Shown here in pieces: positions 44,380 to 57,270 of a stretch of 64,000 nucleotides of DNA. The notes below the pieces were generated by a model. It saw only the letters and a list, made by a program, of their open reading frames with translations. It searched no databases and was not told the origin of the DNA. The stretch spans positions 2,322,930-2,386,929 of the forward strand of contig CM065325.1 in assembly GCA_033032175.1 (NCBI GenBank). The letters run 5' to 3'. The translations under genes and the position numbers were made by a program. Source of the DNA: Saturnia japonica (Eukaryota > Arthropoda > Insecta > Lepidoptera > Saturniidae). Each line of letters starts with the position of its first letter. The stretch's first letter is position 1.

Positions 44380-47300
44380 ATGGGAAATAAATCTTCTCTG
44401 TTGTTAAGAGAGGAAGAAATTGCGCAAATACAAGAGGAAACTGGTTGTAAGTATATTTGAAAGTGCTCATAGAACTAATACCAGAACAAAACATTTATTA
44501 TCGAAGTGATATGTACATTGACCCTATTATTGTACTTTACCAGTAGTAAATTCCATAGAAAGATATACAACTTAATTAAATATTATTTAAAAACTAATGT
44601 ACTTAGTAAATCATATATTAGGTCTTTACCTATGAAATTGCCGTTTTGTATGAAAAAATTAAAACGAATTTTTTTAATGTATTTTTATTTGTATTAATCG
44701 ATGTGATCACCCATGCAATCAATGCATCCTTGCCAGTGCAGTGGCAGTTTATTGATGCCCTTCTTAAAGAAATCAGCTGGACAGGAGGCAACAAATTCTT
44801 CAAAGGCATTTTGTAATGCCTCTCGGGTATTGATTTTTTTTCCCGCCAAGGAGTTATCCAAATTTTGGAAAAAGTAGTAGTCTGTAGGCGCAAGGTCTGG
44901 TGAGTGGGGCGGATGACGGGGAACTTCCAACCCCAGTTCTTGCAACTTGGAGACCGTCTGCTGTGCAGTATGAGGTAGTGCGTTGTCGTGCAGGAGCAGT
45001 GGAGATGAGCGATTGACCTATGCTGGTTGGAGATGTGCCAGCTTCTCCATCATTGTGTTCAGTTCTTCACAGTACACATCTGCAGTAATGCTCACCCCGT
45101 TTGGTAAGAAGCTGTGATGAATCACACCGGACTAGACCACCAAACAGTGACCATCACTTTTCTAGGGGTAAGTTTTCGTTTAGGGCATTGTTTAGGTGCT
45201 GAACCAGGATCCAACCAACTTGCTGAGCGCTTGCGGTTATCAAACAGAATCCATTTTTCAACGCAGGTAACAATGTGATTCAAAATTCCTTCATTTGTGT
45301 GTCTATTGAGCAGTGCAAGGCATGTCTCGACGCGTACTTCGCGCTGGCGATCATTGAGTTCGTGGGGCACCCATTTGTCAAGCTTTTTTACCTTGCCAAT
45401 TTGACACAAATGGACCAATATTGTTTTGACGCTAACGTCGAAAGCTGCTGCTAATTCAGCCGTAGATTGTGTATCATCAGCTTTCACAATCGCCTTTAAT
45501 TCGTCATTGTCGACCAAAGTCTTCGGACGACGGCGAGGTTCATTTTTCAGATCGAAATTCCCAGAACAGAAGCGAACAAACCCATAACAGATGGTGTGTT
45601 GGTTTGTAGTGTTAGCTCCGTAAATGTCGTTGATGTTGCGTGCCGCTTGTGCAGCGTTGCTGCCATGACGGTACTCATATTCCATAATTACTCGAATTTT
45701 TAACATATCCATGATGACAAAAAAGATTGAAATGAGATGAAAATGTCACACTAATCAATAAACAAATGACTACTTTTGGAAAAACAATTCCATGTTTTTA
45801 AAATAAAATTAATTTGAAATTAGAATTCTTAGCCAAACAAAAATTATTTTCATTTGAAATGGCCAGTACTGCAGAATGGCAATTTCATAGGTAAAGACTT
45901 ATTATAATTATACAATATGTATCAATATACTCTTTATAGTTTCCTCTGTTTATAATTTTATATAATGAGGTTGGTGAATATTGCCTTTCTTCAATGGTTA
46001 TGTTAATTGGCCTGCACTTTGCACATAGGTGTCAACCAAGTTGGGCATCTATATTTTTTAATATATTTAAACAATCCTATCTGTGTTTAAAAAAGTAAAC
46101 TTTTAAAGTATTGGTTGTGAACCATTTCCATTTCACATTGAGTACTTATTCAAAATGTTTTATGTTTTGACTACATATTATATCAATTATTATTCATAAA
46201 CTAGATGTACTCGTGGCTTCGCTCACATGCACTACAGAATGACCATGCAAATTTTACTTCCCCGCTCCCGGCTATTTTAAAGACAAAAGTGCTTATTGTG
46301 GGTGTTCCTTACAAAATAGATGTATTTTGACATTTTTGTAGGTTGTTTAAATGTCTACAATTGTGTCATACATTAATTGGCTATATCTCTTATGGTTTAC
46401 TCAGCTTAAGCCTTAGGCGCCTGAATTAATTCACCATGACCAGTTTTTTCTTGTATTTGTGCAGAACCCTAATTCTTTTTCTAAAATAAAAGTAGCCTTA
46501 GTTACTCCCTAATAAATTAGTTATATATCAGTGAAAGTCCTGTTCTATTGACATTACAAACAGACACTAAGAATTAACAGACATATTATAAATGTTGATT
46601 AAATATAAGATATTTTTACTTTACACTCTGTTTTCTCCGTAACAATATGGATTAGACAAAGGGAAAAATTAATTGCATGATTCATATTTATACAATTAAG
46701 GTGAAAAACTAGCATACAGCCTGTCTGATAATGAGTGGCTACTGTAGTCTATGGACTCTTGTAATACCATAGGTATCACTAGAGTGTTACCAACCGTGAA
46801 CCCACCTACCCCAAGGAGCTCTGAAAACCCTACTCATAGCAGGAACACAACACAATATTATTTGGCTGAGTTCTTCTGTAGGGTGAAGGTATTCCACCAG
46901 GTTGTAGTCAGTCTGTTCCATCGAGTAGAGAGAAATCTCGAAAAAAATTCTTTGTACACTACCTCTCTTACAAAAATACATATTATAATTTTTCAGTTAC
47001 TCCTAATCAAATTGAGAGGCTTTACTCTAGATTCACATCATTAGATAAGAATGACTGTGGCACCCTCTCTCGTGAGGACTTTCTTCGGATTCCTGAGTTG
47101 GCAATCAATCCATTGAGTGAACGTATAGTCCACTCATTCTTTGCTGAGAGCCATGATGACAGAGTCAACTTTCTGCAATTTATGAGGGTGCTGGCACACT
47201 TCAGGCCCATAAGGAAAAACAGAGAGAATAAACTAAACAGTAGGGAGGAAAAGTTGAGATGTGAGTTTATAATATTAAATTTATGCTAGACTAGCTGTGC

Positions 47301-49939
47301 TCGCGGCTGCACTCCCTTGGACTATAGAATGCTGTTGGTTGGGCACACAAGTGAATCTTGTTTACCTTGCATCTGGTTATTTTTTTAAAGATAAAAATGC
47401 TTGTTGTGAGGTGTTCCTTAGAAGATAGACATATGCTCTAGGTAACTTTTTTGTAGATCTTTTTAATACCTACAATTATTTTTTTAATTCTTTTTATGAA
47501 ATAAAAGAAGCCTAAGTTACTCCTTATAACATCAGCTATCTGCCAGTAAATGTTGTCAAAATCGATTCAACCATTTTCGCGATTACCCGGAACAAACAGA
47601 CACATAAAATTGATGTTTTTGTTGTAAGTAAGTAGCTTATATACTTTCATATGCTTATGCATTTAGTAAAATACATGATAAAGGTTCACTTCAATTTTAT
47701 TACATAATTGTATATGTAGCTATGAATAGGAAACAAGGCGTGAATATGTCGTTAAGTAGACTAGTATCAAACTTCAAAATTATCCAAAATTGGCTTCTGG
47801 GTTGCCTAATTTCTATGGTGAATAAATGAGTAAATTGATAGGTTTATTTATTTTTGGTACTCTGCACTTATGAATTTAAAAAAAAATTGGATTTACCAAT
47901 CAAATGTTAACATTTAACCACCCTGTAAAGTATGCATTTTCGACATGTGAACATATTTACCCTTTTTGACATGAAAGTTTAACTTATACAATGATCAGCT
48001 TAAAGATGTAATTAGACATAAGTTACTAGGTCAATCCAAAGAGGTATCATCCCCTGGCAATAGTACACCTTATATAACTATAACATATGTATATAGATAT
48101 AAGGCTATAACCATTGATATAAATAAAAAAGTTATTGTTGGATTGTCCAAAATTTTACTCATAAATGAATGTTCTTCATTGATTGCTTTGAAATTTTGAC
48201 ACAATATTGCATTCAAATATGTTTCTTTTAGATACTTTTTCACAAAATCAAACTTAACCACAGTAACATTGGACAGGTAAAGGATCATAGGAAAACTTTG
48301 GATGAAATATTATTTATTACTAGCTGTGCCCGTGGCTTCGCTCACATAGACTACAGAATGCCCGCACGAATCTTGCTCCCCGCGCCTGGCTATTTTAAAG
48401 ACAAAAATGCTTATTGTGTGTGTTCCTTAGGAGATAGATGTATACTATCCCAGACTTTTTGTTTTGTTATATAAAATGGGCGTTTTGTTATAGGTATTGT
48501 ATATACATACTTTCATATGCATTTAGTAAAAAACTTATTTTACAAACAGACACTTCAATTCTATTAATTGTATAGATAAAAGCAATAGTAACATGTTTTC
48601 TTTTTATTTTATTCTGTATATTTTTATGAACCTGAAGTATGTATTAGTATCACATAATAATTAAGATCTGTATTAACTTGGTGTCTATATCTGGCAATTA
48701 TTCTACTATATTATTATTGTACCTAGTAATATTATAAACATTCTCATATCTTTTCCCATTATAATGTACAGGTTCTATTAAAGTGGATTTTAAAAGCTGT
48801 ATGTTTATTTTTTTCAGTTGCATTTTCCATGTACGATTTAGATAGTGATGGTAAGATTTCAAGAGATGAACTACTGGCCATACTCCATATGATGGTGGGT
48901 GCAAACATCAGGTAATACACCTCAGGTTCCTAAATTATAGCAACATTATTTTTTATCCTAGCGTTATAGTTTATCTCTTAAAGTCTCTCTGATTTGTTAT
49001 ATATTTGTACTAAGCACTTATAGTAATAAGTACTTATTAGAAATATGTGCTGTTCAGGGCAGGATTTAAAGGTTGGAATTGGGTTTAAAGATTGAGTACC
49101 CAAATTACTTTCATAAGATTATTGTTTAAAAAAGAATATCTTATTCTCTCTTAGTACATGTGCTGATATTTTCTTAATAAAATAATATTTTAGAACTCGT
49201 ATTATGGTGGCACCTCTCGTATGGGGGGTTGACTCCATTAAATCCATCCCTGCTGTTGTTGTGAATCTTGAGATTGATCTTTGCCATTGAACTATGAACA
49301 TTCATCTATCAACAAATCTATTTTAAGATAAGACTGCTTGTTTTCAATCATGCAACATTCAACAAACAGCATTTGTTAATGTAAAACATGAAATAAGGAG
49401 TACAGATAATGCAAATTTATGTAACCATTGATATGTCCAGTTTATTGTTTGAATATATTATATTTTTGATAACTTATGTGATAAAAAAAATCTTTATAGA
49501 GTTTATCGTTATGGGCACATAGTCACCTGATTTGAAGGTACGGTGTAGCCCATGATGGTGGCACGCTAAGTCTTGTGAGAGGACTGGCTCTCAAGTGCAG
49601 CTGCCAGAACACACTTATAGGTGCTTGGCAATAGATTTTCAACTTGAGAGTAGTAGCTAGCCGGGCAGGCATTGTAAAATGCCCTACTACCATACTATGG
49701 TTTTACTTCACGGAAAGCTCAGGCTAAGTTTATATATTCACACTCACAATTTGGGTTTTAAGGGATTAAACCAATGTTTAATGTGGGTTTCCAGTGAAGA
49801 ACAACTTACCAGCATTGCAGAGCGCACAATTCTCGAAGCGGACACGAACAACGATCAAATGATATCGTTTGAAGAATTCTGCGGTGCCTTGGAAAGGACA
49901 GACGTGGAACAGAAGATGTCCATACGGTTCCTGAATTGA
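44380..49939 (+). CDS. elm: Calcineurin B homologous protein 1 (CHP1; Drosophila elm), complete
   Basis: CHP1 is a myristoylated EF-hand protein related to calcineurin B. It binds Na+/H+ exchangers and other partners and can inhibit calcineurin. Four coding exons join in phase: 44380-44446, 46997-47260, 48818-48911 and 49795-49939, giving 189 residues (human CHP1 has 195). The N-terminus MGNKSSLLLREEEIAQIQEE has the Gly-2 myristoylation site. Exon 2 covers the degenerate EF1/EF2 region (LYSRFTSLDKNDCGTLSRED, FLRIPELAINPLSERI). The canonical loops are EF3, residues 117-128 (DLDSDGKISRDE), and EF4, residues 158-169 (DTNNDQMISFEE). Donors are GTAAGT, GTGAGT and GTAATA; all acceptors end CAG. Intron 1 holds a dead mariner; introns 1-3 carry family B repeats and a SINE. 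An AATAAA lies at 50630. Confidence 0.93.
44618..45902 (-). mobile_element. Mariner element, inactive, in CHP1 intron 1
   Basis: Left TIR TTAGGTCTTTACCTATGAAA and the inverse of the right TIR (AAGTCTTTACCTATGAAATT) match and continue to TTGCC; TA flanks sit at 44616-44617 and 45903-45904. Size 1285 bp is normal for mariner. The minus-strand transposase (about 45712-44694) has an N-terminal HTH (IRVIMEYEYRHGSNAAQAAR), then CVEKWILFDN where the first catalytic Asp of DEKW is Val, LLLHDNALPH with the second Asp, and PHSPDLAPTDYYFF with the third (D34D spacing type). A frameshift near 45130 and a TAG near 45017 also disable it. It is closest in pattern to cecropia/SETMAR-like mariners. Confidence 0.88.
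46200..46600 (-). mobile_element. Helitron-like repeat, copy B4 (CHP1 intron 1)
   Basis: Begins CTAGATGTACTCGTGGCTTC then GCTCACATGCACTACAGAAT. The body matches 5580-6015 read in inverse (TGCTTATTGTGGGTGTTCCT, TTCACCATGACCAG, AGTAGCCTTAGTTACTCC, AGTGAAAGTCCTG). Confidence 0.65.
47290..47690 (-). mobile_element. Helitron-like repeat, copy B5 (CHP1 intron 2)
   Basis: Starts 28 bases after the exon 2 donor with CTAGCTGTGCTCGCGGCTGC. It continues with AAGATAAAAATGCTTGTTGT, AAGCCTAAGTTACTCC, CATCAGCTATCTGCCAGT and CTTTCATATGCTTATGC. Confidence 0.65.
48321..48565 (-). mobile_element. Helitron-like repeat, copy B6 (CHP1 intron 2)
   Basis: Starts CTAGCTGTGCCCGTGGCTTC and GCTCACATAGACTACAGAAT, then AAGACAAAAATGCTTATTGT and ACTTTCATATGCATTTAGTA. 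The middle of the family unit is deleted. Confidence 0.65.
49495..49735 (-). repeat. SINE, copy 4 (CHP1 intron 3)
   Basis: Contains CACCTGATTTGAAGG, GGACTGGCTCTCAAGTGCAG, TTTCAACTTGAGAGTAGTAG and CTACTACCATACTATGG. It ends about 60 bases before the CHP1 exon 4 acceptor. Confidence 0.7.
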
Positions 49940-50629
49940 CGCCCAAACTCCTGAACCACATACATCAAGTACATACTTACTGTGTTACTCGTGGTTTTAA
50001 TCTATGGGCTTTTTACCAAGAAATAATTTTTCTATTTTATTTTTTGTGATGTCACTAGTTACTTTTCTCAAACATACTATTTAAATTATAATTTTCAACC
50101 TTTATATTTCTAACTTTACCTGATCAATCAACTCAGAATTTATAGCTTAATTAAGGGGGGAAAAAAGTAGACAGTACTGTTGTAAATTTTCTTTATTCTT
50201 CTATTGGTTATTTTTGTGTTTAGTTCATCAGAATACATTGATACTTTAACTTTTTATTTAATATTATGGTTATACATAGAGACGTTATAGGCGTATATAC
50301 TAAACCAATATGTTATTTTTGAAGCAAATAGTGCAATAGCACTAATTAAATTATTAATTTTAAATAATTAAATAGATGGCTATTTAACCTGAATACAAGC
50401 AAAATTATTGTTACAAATATGTACAGTAAAAATTTTTATTCGACTGTAATTATGAGTAAACAGTTATAATTTTATTCATGGCCGCAAACCTAGCAATTTA
50501 TGGATAATTCGTGTTAGAAATGATTAAAATTTTTCCAATGCATATAATACTTGATGTCCAAGATCGTTTCAAAATGTGTTACAAGTTCATAATTATCTTA
50601 TATTATCTATATATAGTAAATATCTTATT

Positions 50630-50635
50630 AATAAA
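50630..50635 (+). terminator. Poly(A) signal for CHP1
   Basis: First AATAAA after the CHP1 stop, about 690 bases downstream. Confidence 0.5.
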
Positions 50636-51140
50636 ACAGAATATTTATTTTCACTTTTTATCGGTATCGGTTTTTTGGTGTGGTGTATAAACTTTGTTGG
50701 CATCATAAAAAACTATGCGGGGTAGTAGTAGGTCTTGTTTCGCGAATAGTTAATTTCACAAATTTTTGTATGTTAGTTTGAGGACAAACAAGAAAGCAGG
50801 ACGGCCGAATGTTGGCTTCATACAAAATTGATTTAATAATAACGACTTTCGTTATCAGTCAGTGTATCAGTTTTGAATTATATTGTAAAGCGGAAGTTGG
50901 TTCAACATGCCATCTGTGCATAGTTTGATAAAACAAAAATAGACTATTTGACCCTTTTTTAAAGTTGGTCTTAAATTATTATTGTCCGATTAGAGGACCT
51001 GGAATACCGCAAAACTTTATTTTAAAAGTTTACTTTTCGTAAACAGGCGAAAACATAATAACAACAGGCGAGATATTATCTCTGCTGTGACGTCATACGG
51101 GTCGAAAAAAAAAACATTTGACATTTAGCAATATTTATTT

Positions 51141-51412
51141 ACTAGCTGTGCCCACGGCTTCGCTCGCGTGGACTACAGAATGCAATCGATCGGGCACACG
51201 TGCGAAACATAGAAACTTTCCATTTATTATATTTGTAAAATATCACTGGTTAAGCTGTGACTTTTATCGGGATAAAAAGTAGCCTATATGTTATTCCAGG
51301 TCATAGACTATCTATGTGCTAAATTTCATTTAGATATATTCAGCGGTTTTTGTGTGGTTGAGTAACTAACATCCATACACACTTTCACATTTATTATATT
51401 AGTAGGATTGCG
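51141..51412 (-). mobile_element. Helitron (Lep1-like), well-preserved minus-strand copy B7
   Basis: The 3' end at the left is CTAGCTGTGCCCACGGCTTC, then GCTCGCGTGGACTACAGAAT. The 5' end at the right is TTATTATATTAGTAGGA, so the minus strand starts TCCTACTAATATAATAAATG. The body holds AAAAGTAGCCTATATGTTAT and AAATTTCATTTAGATAT, typical of lepidopteran Helitrons. Confidence 0.8.
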
Positions 51413-51914
51413 CCAAATTGATATGATTCAAGTAGTCTGTTGTAATATTAAGCATCGTTGAATCGTGTTATAAGGGCCAAGCCCGATGAAGCTGTCAGTC
51501 GAGCCTCTAATGGCTCCAGGGCCTTTATGACTAACATTGTAGTCAGTTCGAAAATTTTTCGTTTGCGTTGTTAATACAATATAATAATTTAATAAGAATA
51601 AAATATAGCAAGTATATAAACTTTACATATTTATAATAGTAATGCAGATTGGTGGTTTATACCCGTAGTACTATTATAAAAACAAGATATATTAAAGAAA
51701 TTTAATTTCGATTTTACCAATGGTTTTATATCTAGGTAGATAGATGCTAATGTCAAATTATCTAGCGAAAGAGATAAAAGATATGCGAAAGGAAAGAAAT
51801 TAGAATTCCATTATTTCTATCTATCGAAATAGTACCTAATTAGATGTTAAATAGAAAGCACAGGTTTAAAATAAAGACACTGTAATCAATAGGAGGAATA
51901 TTTTATATCGCATG
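51413..51914. other. Intergenic, no gene recognised
   Basis: AT-rich; no supported feature. Confidence 0.35.
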
Positions 51915-51918
51915 TTAA

Positions 51919-52074
51919 GGCGTTCCACACATTATGCCGGCGGCGCAGCGGGCTTGCCGCAATAATCGAGCCAAATCGGCAACTGTCACAACTGAAATTA
52001 TGCTCTCGGCTTTACTGCCGCTTTCTGTGATATATGCTAGCAGCATACCCGCCGGCATAGTGTGTAGGAACCCT
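51919..52074. mobile_element. TTAA-flanked MITE, 156 bp
   Basis: GGCGTTCCACACATTATGCC at the left and the inverse of TATGCCGGCGG...AGGGTTCCTACACACTA at the right form imperfect TIRs of about 27 bp. Exact TTAA sits on both sides (51915-51918 and 52075-52078). No coding capacity; piggyBac-type target. Confidence 0.85.
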
Positions 52075-52078
52075 TTAA

Positions 52079-54580
52079 ATTTATAAGGGTAGCAATGTTA
52101 CATTACAAACAGATTATACTCATTATAAGATGAATAATTTTCAATGATACTTCAATTTAGCGCATAAAAATACAGTTCTTGTCCCCATAAATTAAATTAT
52201 ACCCCAGAACATTCCAAAAAATAGAATACATATAATTATGTATTTGGTAACTATTTTATTGTGAATTATTTTTTAATTCATATTAAGCATTTTTTATGTT
52301 CACTGTCACAGGCTTGCGAAATATATTTTTTATTTCACTTTAAAATAATAATGCTGGTTTTAGGTAGGATTTGGGCATATTGAATTAAACAATAGCACTA
52401 GTTTTTTACAGCATACTGATATTTATGTTTATTCAAGATTGCTATTTATTATTTTCATAGATTAGTACTACTATTTAACTCTATATAAAAATAGTCAGTT
52501 TTGTTAGGGGAGTTATTGTTCCAGACATAAGTTACATATTTTTATGCTTATTTGGTGACTCAGAAAATAATGTATGTACCTAGACGTAATTTTGAAAAAA
52601 AAAAAATGGACAATGTTTTGATCACTATACTATTTCCATTTCTTTATTTTCTCGATGACAGTTCTAATTTGATAGTTGTATTGTTGTGACCAAATAAATA
52701 ATGATATCGATCGCATATATTTACGACAGTGACGATTCATCAAATTTTGATTATCTACCTATAACTACTTATTTTACAACAGCTTCGAAAATTTTGAAGA
52801 AGTTGGTATTATCAATCAAGAATTAATACGTGTAACATCTTGTAATTAAATATAATATTGGTTAATAAATTTATACAAAAGTATCCTATCCGGCAGTAGT
52901 TTAGGTTCTTACATTTTGTAAAAAAATGTCGGGTCTGTTATCGTGTTACATTTATTGACATACTCCATCCCTATCAGTTTCTCCGACTCTGGTACAACCT
53001 TGTACGTGTGTAAACGTCATATTTTTATAAAATAATGCATACATAATGTAAAAAAGATGCTCGTTCAAGGTTTCACGCGCACTCCGAGCTGTCATCGAGA
53101 AAATAAAGAAATGGGAATGGTATATGACGTCATAATGATCACTATTTCAAATATAATAATGTTTAATTCAACTTTCACTTAACACAAAGTCGGATTTTAT
53201 GTAAATGACTGGATATTACTGACCAGCATATATTTTGTGAAAATTAGGGGCCATTCATAAAATACGGCACGCAAAATTTTACCTTTTTACCCATCCCTCT
53301 CTTCGTCACGCTATGTCACATTTTCTGCGACCCCAATCAATATTGTGTCACGAATGATAGATACCCGCCCGACCCCGTACATGATATGTGACAATAGTAC
53401 ACAAATTTCCACAAAGTCCCATAAGTGCAAACGTATTTTATGAACGGTCCCTGAAGTATTATAATTAAAAAGTTGTTTATTACTTAGCTTGATGTAAACA
53501 TTAGAATATTTCCACAATCGTCAGAAACATTTGGACGAACTTCTAATTTAGCATTTTCACTTATTTTACGAAATATGGGAATATTATTAAAAATATAACA
53601 ATGGGAATTAGCAATCAACTATTTATTTATTTATTGCGGTGTTTATGTAGATAAATAAATATTTATAGAATATTTTTGTAAGTAATGTTTTATTTCAATT
53701 TTCCTTTATTATGTATGGTTCACAGTTACTAGGTCAAACTTCTGAACTACTAAAGATGCGAAGCATCAGTTAATCTGAGACTGAAATTTAACGGTGGTGT
53801 TCGTAACACGTACCGTCACACGAGCGGATTCAAATCTGTCCTCGGGGGTTAACAACCTATCAGTGACTCGCTTAAAAAATACTGTTTTGTTCGAAAATGT
53901 TATCTAAATATAGGCTACTGTGACCACATAATATGAAGTCAGCGCATAGTTAAGGATGCGGTCCACTCCGGGTGCCACCAGATCGAGAAAAAAAAAAAGA
54001 AATCTTACATTTATTATACCGTCACAACCTAATTTAATACGCAGCGAGACTGTGCGACCCAGGAACAGCGTTTACTGTGATCTTGTTGATCTAAATGTCG
54101 CTGTTCCACGGTTCAAGCGAGAATGCGTTGCTCTTTGTGCGCTACGACTCGTATACCATTTCATTCAGGCCGACCAGTAGGGTTGTTACGAATATCTGTT
54201 TATTAATATACCCACTATATGAAATAGTATGTTATTTAATATGACGTGTTCGTACAGGAAGCCGGCCCAACACTGGGTGGCTCTAAGTTTTTTGTGTATG
54301 ATAATAAAAAAGTGAGTAATGCAGAGAATCACTAAAAAACATCGCAAAAAACTACCGCATCAAGTGGACGTAATCTGTCTTTTTCTGATATTTTTATGAA
54401 ATAGCATCTTAACATTACTTTCCTCTGTTATTTCTCTTGTTAGTGATCACTTTCTAACAGCTGTTTACGATTTTATAATGTAATATTTTTTTATTGAAAA
54501 TTTTTAAATACATACAGTATAGGTAATACTGTCGTCACAAAACATGTCAATTTTAAAATCCACATATAGTTTCCATAAAC
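52079..54580. other. Intergenic, inverted-repeat pair only
   Basis: 52636-52661 (CCATTTCTTTATTTTCTCGA TGACAG) and 53089-53114 are perfect inverse copies about 430 bp apart, perhaps the arms of a foldback element. Otherwise AT-rich with no supported exon. Confidence 0.5.
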
Positions 54581-54700
54581 ACTTTTATTGCATATTATAA
54601 TGTACATTATTGGTTCTGTAGAAAATATAACTTAATTATTATAAAAGAAAATTAACTTCGTATAAAATCTTTAGAACTGTCCACATACTATTTATGAGCA

Positions 54701-54706
54701 TTTATT
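54701..54706 (-). terminator. Candidate poly(A) signal for Sec23
   Basis: First AATAAA on the minus strand after the Sec23 stop (about 330 bases). Another lies at 54584-54589. Confidence 0.45.
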
Positions 54707-55037
54707 ATTAGTATTTTGCTCCTACGGAACGTTGTCTCCAAAAAACATTATAAAAAGAATACGTGCACCTGTTTTAAACGAAACCACCAAGTTATTAAAA
54801 TTTTAAACGCGATTTCCCAAAATAATATTTTTTGCATGAATTTAACTTATTATGAAAGGTGCTGCGATAAATACGGAATCGGTACTCTATATTTCTATCC
54901 TCCAGAGGCAAAAGAAAATAATAAGCGCGAGGATAGCCAGAAATATAATTTTCTATGACACAAAATGTATTTATAACAGGAAAATTTGTTAAGATTAATC
55001 TACACGGGACAGTTCAAAGACTTGATATATTGTCGAG

Positions 55038-56745
<1,708 letters not shown>

Positions 56746-57270
56746 TCACTCCTCATAACCAATTAAAACTAGAAAAGTATACTCTTTAATTTTTACATTC
56801 AGAATTGCATAATAGTTTAATAAATCCTTTCTATTATTTTTTACAAAAAATTCGCTTCATAATGTTGCCAACTTATTAAGTAGCTAATCACGAAGCGACC
56901 AGTTCAAATCTAAGAATTGTGGACAAAACAATGAAAGTCTACGACGGCGGAAAGCGATAACACGCCGTGATGTTGTGCCGAGCTCTGTTGACAATAATCG
57001 CCATATCATGTACGTTCTCACGTGAAATAATCGTAAACGCACACGATCAGGGCACACAACGTTTAGTCCAGATAAAAGGTTTTAATATATCTAAATTCTA
57101 AATAAACTGTTAGTTCGCGAATAGCAGTGAAAGAGCACGTGATACGTTATCATCACAAGTTTTAACTAGAAATTATGTGTAGATTGGTCCTTTTTTAGTA
57201 CGTGCCAAATTATTAAACATTGTCAAATTGATGAAGAGGTTGTTCATTATGTGAATGTTGCAGATCTAAT

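Noticed and set aside
54716..54958. 80-codon plus-strand frame
   Set aside because: Lies in the presumed Sec23 3' UTR on the opposite strand and resembles no known protein.
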